A DNA stretch of 31,853 nt, taken from positions 5,131,601 through 5,163,453 of the forward strand of contig NZ_JAUDRJ010000003.1 of NCBI RefSeq assembly GCF_030382115.1. Reading direction: 5' to 3'. The notes beneath the pieces are model-generated. The model was not told the origin of the DNA and ran no database searches. It saw only the letters and a program-made list of their open reading frames with translations. This document shows positions 27,451-31,853 of the stretch, one piece after another. Source of the DNA: Nostoc sp. GT001. Lineage in GTDB: Bacteria; Cyanobacteriota; Cyanobacteriia; Cyanobacteriales; Nostocaceae. Both the position numbers and the translations under genes were made by a program. Every line of letters starts with the position of its first letter. Within the stretch, counting starts at the first letter, position 1.

Positions 27451-27765
27451 AGAATTCAGAAGTCAGAAGCCAGAATAGGCTAAACCTTAGCTATCCGCTA
27501 ACAGAATTAAATTGTGAACGAAAAAGCGGATAACACCACCCAAAGCGAGTCCGTGTATCTTAGGGGGAAAGCAAGTTATGCATAGCGTCTTATAGATAGT
27601 GTCTGCATAAATGGGTTTAAGTTCCCCACTAAATATGCTTTTTTTAGTGGTCAACAAGATAGTGTTGGATTTGTAGCCAGATCCCGCAGTGTATCCCTCA
27701 CTGATTTCCTTCTGTTAGCGGATAGCTAGGGTTTAGCCCATTCTGAATTCTCTATTCTGAATTCT
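27451..27765. mobile_element. 315-bp MITE-like element with 56-bp terminal inverted repeats
   Basis: Left end 27451-27506 and right end 27710-27765 are inverted copies over 56 bp with about eight mismatches; the inner 17 bp (TAGCTATCCGCTAACAGAA region) is perfect, and the outer part carries AGAATTCAGAA-type sequence. The 203-bp core holds a hairpin CCACTAAA/TTTAGTGG (27626-27650) and an open stretch from GTG 27514 to TAG 27585 (23 codons, VNEKADNTTQSESVYLRGKA), which may be the tail of a transposase or accidental. No transposase is present, so it would be non-autonomous. No target-site duplication is evident. I feel parts of the core recur in Nostoc genomes but cannot verify that. Confidence 0.6.
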
Positions 27766-28037
27766 TCTATAGTTCAGATTGCATCTGGGATTTGCAGTTT
27801 TGGATAGAAAAGTTATTCCAAAATCTCAAATCATCAAAAGTCAAGAAATACAAACATTTCCTACTTACTTAACGTAAGTTGCTAGTTACAACCCTCAGAA
27901 TGCCAAAATCATTCATGTTTTGTATTTTGGTACATAGAATATGTCAATTTAGATTTTTTTATGTCAGAGAAATTTTGCGAACAGTGCAGAATTTAATAAC
28001 TAGCAACTTGGGTTTACTTATATTCAACTCACAGTTA

Positions 28038-28481
28038 ATGCTTAGTATAGTGCAGCAAGACCATCTGACGGTTAAGAGCGAACTCAGGCTCTTAAACCAG
28101 GTGCAAGAATGGTTTGAGCAATTTTGTCTGCAACACTTGTCTCAACTTGGCTGGTCAAAAACCCAACTCGATCGCCTCAATTTAGCATTAGCAGAAGGCT
28201 TTACCAACGCCGTTCGTCACGCTCATCATGCTTTACCGCCAGAAACAACCATTGAGATTAACGTTTATCTGTGGATTGACCGACTAGAGATTAGAATTTG
28301 GGATTATGGAAAACCTTTCAATCCTGATGCGATCGCAGAGCCAGTCCCAGGTACTCTACAAGTAGGTGGGTATGGATGGTTTCTCCTCCGGCGGTTGGCT
28401 GACAAGGTTGTATACGAACGTGGTGCGGATGGTAGAAATTGCCTGCTCATTGTTAAGTACTCTGTAGAAGCACAAAAGTAA
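28038..28481 (+). CDS. RsbW-like ATP-binding protein (anti-sigma factor/HATPase_c_2)
   Basis: 147 aa from the ATG at 28038 (MLSIVQQDHLTVKSELRLL), which fits the family length; an upstream TTG extension is unlikely. Seen: N-box ALAEGFTNAVRHAH (50-63) with Glu53 and Asn57, G1 IWDYGKPFNP (87-96) with Asp89, and a G2-like GGYGWFLLRRLAD (110-122). This is the GHKL ATPase/kinase fold of SpoIIAB/RsbW proteins, which bind sigma factors or phosphorylate an anti-anti-sigma (STAS) protein on Ser. No STAS partner, sigma factor or PP2C phosphatase is adjacent, so the target is unknown. It may be a single-gene transcription unit; the next gene starts 515 bp later. Family call is firm, anti-sigma activity is inference. 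Confidence 0.85.
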   Translation: MLSIVQQDHLTVKSELRLLNQVQEWFEQFCLQHLSQLGWSKTQLDRLNLALAEGFTNAVRHAHHALPPETTIEINVYLWIDRLEIRIWDYGKPFNPDAIAEPVPGTLQVGGYGWFLLRRLADKVVYERGADGRNCLLIVKYSVEAQK

Positions 28482-28996
28482 CAGTGAAATAGTCAAGGCT
28501 AAAGGAAGGAAAGAATAATTATGATGTCAATTTTGGCTTGTGAGCGGAGTGAAGTGTAGGGAAGAAGCATCGACAAAAAACGAGGGCTTTTCTTCTCTAC
28601 AATACTCTCTTGTACTTAGGAGTCAAAAAACTTCTCATATAGCCGTAACCAAGCTAACGAAGACTTTGCCCAAAGTTGAGCTACACACTTTCAAACAGAA
28701 GCATATTTTTGCTGAAATACATAGTTATTTGATTGATAAAAGTATACTCCTTTTTCAATATTATTTAACTTGGAGAAATATATTTTTTACGTGAAATTGC
28801 TTATTCATTATGATTTTTTTGTAAAATTACAAGTAATAACTTTGTATAAAAATAACTAGTGAATATAGTAAAAATAGCATTCGAGCTACACTAGCTCACT
28901 TGTTAAGATTTGTCAGCAGTGTTGAGAGTCTTGATGTTTGTTCTCCAACAAGTGCCATTTCGTGCTTAAAGAGATAGACAGAATAGGGGACAAAAT
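28482..28996. other. AT-rich intergenic region upstream of gmd
   Basis: Contents: a 12-codon ORF at 28521-28559 preceded by AAGGAAGGA, overlapping a repeat-like TGAGCGGAGTGAAGTG (28541-28556); a long, very AT-rich tract (28690-28880) without a recognisable gene; and a possible promoter, TTGTAT (28842-28847) with TATAGT (28864-28869) at 16-bp spacing, which would give gmd a leader of about 120 bases. An 84-codon GTG frame (28540-28794) looks like chance. AGGGGA (28985-28990) is a good ribosome-binding site for gmd. Confidence 0.4.
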
Positions 28997-30010
28997 ATGA
29001 CTAAGACAGCCCTAATCACAGGAATTACTGGTCAAGATGGCTACTATCTCAGCCATTTGCTCCTCAACCGTGGTTATCGAGTTGTCGGATTAGTACCCCC
29101 ACATCGACAACCTAATTTAACAAAACTAGGAATACTGGCAAATCAGGTAGAAATTTTTACGGTTGACTTGAGGGATAGTGCGGCACTGTTGATCGCTGTT
29201 GAACAATTGCGTCCCCAAGAGATTTACAATTTGGCGGCTCCCAGTTTTGTACCCGACTCCTGGAACGACCCATTGGGAACTCTGGATTTAATAACTGGTA
29301 CAGCTACTAGGCTCTTGGAAGCAGTACGAAAAGTTGGTTTGTCTACCAGATTTTATCAAGCTAGCAGTTCAGAAATGTTTGGCGATGTATTCCTCTCGCC
29401 TCAAGATGAGGAAACCGCTTTTCGTCCCAAAAATCCCTATGCTGCGGCTAAAATGCACGCCCACTGGACGATGGTGCATCATAGACAGCGCTATGGACTA
29501 TTTGCCTGTAGCGGAATTTTATATAATCACGAGTCTCCTCTACGCCCACCTCAGTTTGTCACACGCAAAGTTTCTTTGGCGGCTGCATCAATTAAATTGG
29601 GTTTAACTGACACCTTAGAAATGGGTAATCTGGATGCCAAACGTGATTGGGGCTTTGCAGGTGATTACGTAGAGGCTATGTGGTTAATGTTACAAATTGA
29701 TGAGCCAGAAGAATATGTGATTGGCACTGGTAAACTACACAGTGTGAGAGATTTAGTTGCCACAGCCTTTGAGTCTGTCGGCTTGGATTGGAAGCAGCAT
29801 GTAGTTTTAAATACTGACTTTTTGCGACAAGATGAGCATTTTGAACTAGTAGCTAACCCCAGCAAAGCTAAAAGAAACCTCGGCTGGGAACCCCAAGTAA
29901 GCTTTGAGGAACTTTTAGAAAAAATGGTAAAAACAGATTTGGAGCGGTTACAAAGCGGTGCGTTGGATGAAGTCCTTGCCGCAGGCATCGCGCCCTTACC
30001 GCAAGTGTAA
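28997..30010 (+). CDS. gmd: GDP-mannose 4,6-dehydratase
   Basis: Product of 337 aa, extended short-chain dehydrogenase fold. It converts GDP-D-mannose to GDP-4-keto-6-deoxy-D-mannose, precursor of GDP-fucose, GDP-rhamnose and related sugars, in the cytoplasm with bound NADP. Seen: TGITGQDGYYL (8-18), EIYNLAAPSF (75-84), SSSEMFG (123-129), catalytic pair Tyr148/Lys152 in NPYAAAKMHAHW, ILYNHESPLRP, FVTRKVS, and GNLDAKRDWGFAGDYVEAMW, which is the GMD hallmark. Some positions differ from typical GMD (AAPSFVPDSW for AAQSFVxxSW), so a related GDP-sugar dehydratase is possible. A Shine-Dalgarno AGGGGA lies 7 bases before the ATG. The glycosyltransferase gene begins 10 bp after its stop, indicating one polysaccharide operon. 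Confidence 0.88.
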   Translation: MTKTALITGITGQDGYYLSHLLLNRGYRVVGLVPPHRQPNLTKLGILANQVEIFTVDLRDSAALLIAVEQLRPQEIYNLAAPSFVPDSWNDPLGTLDLITGTATRLLEAVRKVGLSTRFYQASSSEMFGDVFLSPQDEETAFRPKNPYAAAKMHAHWTMVHHRQRYGLFACSGILYNHESPLRPPQFVTRKVSLAAASIKLGLTDTLEMGNLDAKRDWGFAGDYVEAMWLMLQIDEPEEYVIGTGKLHSVRDLVATAFESVGLDWKQHVVLNTDFLRQDEHFELVANPSKAKRNLGWEPQVSFEELLEKMVKTDLERLQSGALDEVLAAGIAPLPQV

Positions 30011-30020
30011 ATAATTTAAG

Positions 30021-31202
30021 ATGCAAATCACTACAGTGACAAAAAACCTGAATTTAGGTGATAAAGTTAACAAAAAAACTAACCATGTCTTCGTGTTTTT
30101 AGAAATTTTTGCTCACGAAGGTGGTATTCAATCGTATATAAAAGATATTTTTCGCGCCTATTTGGGATTGGGCCAAGACTACAAGGCAGAAGTCTTTTTG
30201 CTGCGAGATAGTGCTGATAGCTTAAATCCCTTTGAAGACGAGAACTTAAAATTTCATTACTTTAAAAATCAGTCTCCCTATTTGGGGAGATTGCAAATGG
30301 CAGCGGCTTTACTAAAGTGTCTTTTGCAAAGCCGTCCGCAGAAGGTTTTCTGCGGTCACATTAACTTAGCAGTATTAATCCAAACACTTTGCCAGCCCTT
30401 GGGAATTCCTTACACCGTGCTAACTTACGGCAAAGAAGTCTGGGAACCGCTGAAAAATCAAGAACGTCGCGCCCTGACATCAGCAGATAGAATTTGGACA
30501 ATTAGTCGCTACAGCCGCGATCGCGCTTGTGTTGCTAATAGTCTAAACCCAAAAATGGTAGAGATGATGCCTTGTGCCATTGATACGGATAAATTTACTC
30601 CTGGTTCCAAACAACCAGAATTAGTCCAGAAGTATGGCTTAACTGGTGCGAAAGTGTTGATGACAGTAGCACGGTTATGGTCAGGAGATATTTACAAGGG
30701 TGTAGATGTCACCATTCGGGCCATACCACAAATCGCTCAAGTTTTCCCAGAAGTGAAATATTTGGTAATTGGTCGCGGTGACGATCAACCGCGATTGGCA
30801 CAGCTAGCAAAAGATTTAGGTGTGAGCGATCGCGTTGTATTTGCTGGTTTCGTTGCCACAGAAGAATTAATGGAACATTATCGCCTTGCTGACGCCTATA
30901 TTATGCCTTCGCAAGAAGGCTTTGGCATAGTTTATCTAGAAGCAATGGCTTGTGGAGTGCCTGTGTTATCCGGTGACGACGATGGTTCCGCTGACCCCTT
31001 GCAGGATGGTAAACTAGGGTGGCGAGTACCACACCGCAATCCTGATGCTGTAGCAGCAGCTTGTATAGAAATGCTTCAAGGGGATGACCAGCGATGTGAT
31101 GGAGAGTGGCTGCGACAACAGGCGATCGCTCTATTTGGCATCAATGCCTTTCAACAGCACTTACAAAAAATGCTGCTATCCTCAGTAATAAAGTCCATTT
31201 GA
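30021..31202 (+). CDS. Glycosyltransferase family 4 (GT-B)
   Basis: Product of 393 aa. Retaining GT4 enzyme of the GT-B fold transferring a sugar from a nucleotide donor, at the cytoplasmic face of the membrane. Seen: N-terminal acceptor domain with the HEGGIQSYIKDIF segment (32-44), a PCAIDTDKF turn (184-192) typical before the second domain, the donor-binding VARLWSGDIYKGVD (216-229, Arg218 and Lys226), LVIGRGDD (248-255), and the E-x7-E motif EGFGIVYLE (299-307, Glu299 and Glu307). Donor and acceptor cannot be told from sequence; the adjacent gmd suggests a GDP-linked sugar (mannose, fucose or rhamnose) and a role in an exopolysaccharide, lipopolysaccharide or heterocyst-type envelope polysaccharide. 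The ATG at 30021 is 10 bp after gmd. The first 20 residues are polar and variable; a later start cannot be excluded. Confidence 0.9.
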   Translation: MQITTVTKNLNLGDKVNKKTNHVFVFLEIFAHEGGIQSYIKDIFRAYLGLGQDYKAEVFLLRDSADSLNPFEDENLKFHYFKNQSPYLGRLQMAAALLKCLLQSRPQKVFCGHINLAVLIQTLCQPLGIPYTVLTYGKEVWEPLKNQERRALTSADRIWTISRYSRDRACVANSLNPKMVEMMPCAIDTDKFTPGSKQPELVQKYGLTGAKVLMTVARLWSGDIYKGVDVTIRAIPQIAQVFPEVKYLVIGRGDDQPRLAQLAKDLGVSDRVVFAGFVATEELMEHYRLADAYIMPSQEGFGIVYLEAMACGVPVLSGDDDGSADPLQDGKLGWRVPHRNPDAVAAACIEMLQGDDQRCDGEWLRQQAIALFGINAFQQHLQKMLLSSVIKSI

Positions 31203-31205
31203 GTC

Positions 31206-31240
31206 CAAATGACAAATGACCAATGACCAATGACTAAAAT
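31206..31240. repeat. Short AATGACC/AATGACT heptamer repeat
   Basis: Just after the glycosyltransferase stop codon come tandem heptamers (ATGACAAATGACCAATGACC then AATGACTAA), a small STRR in the gap before the zinc-ribbon gene. The related AATGACT unit appears again, inverted, after that gene, and the AATGAGT unit forms the large array at 7382. Confidence 0.7.
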
Positions 31241-31279
31241 CGCTATCCTAGAAGGAGAGCAGGACAAAATTTATTAAAA

Positions 31280-31651
31280 ATGAGCTTTAAGTCATTTCAA
31301 TTGAATCTTTTAAATCTCCGCCCTTGGCTCATCTTGCTGGCAGTTATTTGGTTGCTGGCATCAGTGGGCTTGGGTTGGTTAGTTAATTCATTGCTAATTA
31401 TTTTCGGGTTGCTGTTGTTGGCACCTATTGCGGCTTTTTTTGGCTTTCGTTGGTGGCTGCAACGCAACTTGGTTGCCGATCAATGTCCCGTCTGTGGATA
31501 TGAATTTACAGGTTTAAATAATAGTCAGTTGCAATGTCCTAACTGTCAGGAATTACTGTTAGTACAAAATAGTCATTTTCAGCGCTTCACACCAGAAGGC
31601 ACAATTGATGTCACTGCTGTAGAAGTTCCAGCCAAATCACTGGAAGAATAG
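31280..31651 (+). CDS. Small membrane protein with zinc ribbon
   Basis: Product of 123 aa, not recognised as a named protein. Two hydrophobic segments (about 15-33 and 35-58) are followed by a treble-clef-like zinc ribbon with two CxxC knuckles, Cys69/Cys72 and Cys86/Cys89 (QCPVCGYEF and QCPNCQELL), and an acidic C-terminal tail. The zinc ribbon should face the cytoplasm and bind one Zn(II). An AAGGAG Shine-Dalgarno lies 22 bases before the ATG, further than normal, and no in-frame alternative start is closer, so initiation may be weak or independent of it. It is 77 bp after the glycosyltransferase gene and could be part of that transcript, but no functional link can be shown. Domain call firm, role unknown. 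Confidence 0.8.
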   Translation: MSFKSFQLNLLNLRPWLILLAVIWLLASVGLGWLVNSLLIIFGLLLLAPIAAFFGFRWWLQRNLVADQCPVCGYEFTGLNNSQLQCPNCQELLLVQNSHFQRFTPEGTIDVTAVEVPAKSLEE

Positions 31652-31662
31652 TCAAGGATCGT

Positions 31663-31712
31663 TAGTCATTAGTCATTTATGTTTTACTAATGACTAATGA
31701 CTATTTATTTTT
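31663..31712 (+). terminator. Heptamer-built terminator hairpin between convergent genes
   Basis: TAGTCATTAGTCATT (31663-31677) and its exact complement (31689-31703) form a 15-bp stem with an 11-base loop, followed on the plus strand by TTTATTTTTTTT (to about 31714). This is a good factor-independent terminator for the zinc-ribbon gene. The stem is made of two AATGACT heptamers facing each other, and its right arm ends in the stop codon of the minus-strand gene. Confidence 0.7.
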
Positions 31713-31853
31713 TTGCGAGATTGAGAGGTTATAAGTATGCTGTTGCGGGGATAGTTCGCCCACATACAGTGAGTATTTTCCTGGCTGCCAATAACCAGAA
31801 AGTTCTGACTTACCTCCAGAGTAACTATCTGCTAGTACGCAAAAGCGCCCCCT
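31701..31853 (-). CDS. Partial ORF, C-terminus of an unidentified protein cut by the window edge
   Basis: The minus strand is open for 50 codons from the window edge to a TAG at 31703-31701, reading RGRFCVLADSYSGGKSELSG to start and ending YNLSISQKNK. It is too short to name. The pattern SGG-x-SELSGYWQPGKYSLYVG followed by YNLSIS resembles the last strands of a beta-sandwich domain as found at the C-terminus of secreted cyanobacterial proteins (for example bacterial pre-peptidase C-terminal-like domains), where YxLxVG and YTLxIS strands are usual. It is convergent with the zinc-ribbon gene. The composition, lack of stops and family-like motif make a real gene likely; the function is unknown. 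Confidence 0.55.
   Translation of the reverse strand, partial: RGRFCVLADSYSGGKSELSGYWQPGKYSLYVGELSPQQHTYNLSISQKNK

Larger units (their letters stand above)
27355..28037. other. Region between petD and the RsbW-like gene
   Basis: After petD comes a hairpin TTGACGCCTGT/ACAGGCGTCAA (27375-27385 with 27428-27438) followed by TTTT, a likely petD terminator although the loop is 42 bases. Then follows the 315-bp long-TIR element (27451-27765). The last 270 bases are AT-rich and hold no recognisable gene; the frame of the RsbW-like gene is open back to a TTG at 27879, but those residues do not resemble the family and I treat them as leader. Confidence 0.5.

Noticed and set aside
27514..27585. 23-codon frame in the long-TIR element as a gene
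   Set aside because: Too short; reported only as possible transposase tail inside the element.
28540..28794. 84-codon GTG ORF before gmd
   Set aside because: No ribosome-binding site, low-complexity AT-rich composition and overlap with an interspersed repeat.

Overview
The window comes from a cyanobacterium, most likely a filamentous, heterocyst-forming one of the Nostoc/Anabaena type. It carries petB and petD (cytochrome b6f complex), ctpA (processing of photosystem II D1), many HIP1 octamers (GCGATCGC), heptanucleotide tandem repeats, a DUF3370 lipoprotein, a Uma2 protein and very large serine/threonine kinase-histidine kinase hybrids, all typical of that group. This assignment rests on motifs and gene content read by eye, not on a database search.

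Layout. 1-2900: tRNA maintenance and cell wall: trmFO, a secreted M23 peptidase with a coiled coil, and tRNA-Arg(CCG) with its own extended -10 promoter. 2900-4220: repeat-rich accessory stretch with a 104-bp palindromic element and a Uma2 family gene. 4236-6985: a DUF3370 lipoprotein, a glyoxalase-fold (VOC) protein and the ribosome assembly GTPase ylqF/rbgA. 6986-8024: non-coding kilobase with a two-level tandem repeat (26 heptamers in five blocks separated by one constant 15-mer) and a decayed AAA+ ATPase fragment. 8025-24178: signalling block with two tandem paralogous kinases (Ser/Thr kinase - AAA ATPase - helical repeats - GAF - histidine kinase), the second broken by a one-base frameshift in a T run, followed by a PAS/GAF/GGDEF/EAL cyclic-di-GMP protein. 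24316-27354: ctpA divergent from petB and petD. 27355-28996: a 315-bp element with 56-bp terminal inverted repeats and an RsbW-like ATPase. 28997-31651: GDP-mannose 4,6-dehydratase, a GT4 glycosyltransferase and a small membrane zinc-ribbon protein. 31701-31853: the 3' end of a gene on the minus strand, cut by the window edge.

How the genes fit together. petB, petD and ctpA serve photosynthetic electron transport and D1 maturation. The gmd and glycosyltransferase genes are 10 bp apart and probably act in one polysaccharide pathway (GDP-deoxysugar supply and transfer). The three signalling genes lie in one direction and share closely related PAS/GAF modules, which suggests local duplication and domain shuffling; whether they act in one pathway is inference.

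The least ordinary observations are the frameshifted second kinase, mobile or tandem repeats fixed in frame inside both Ser/Thr kinase domains, the compound heptamer array and the long-TIR element after petD. I do not see a clear new defence or biosynthetic system here.
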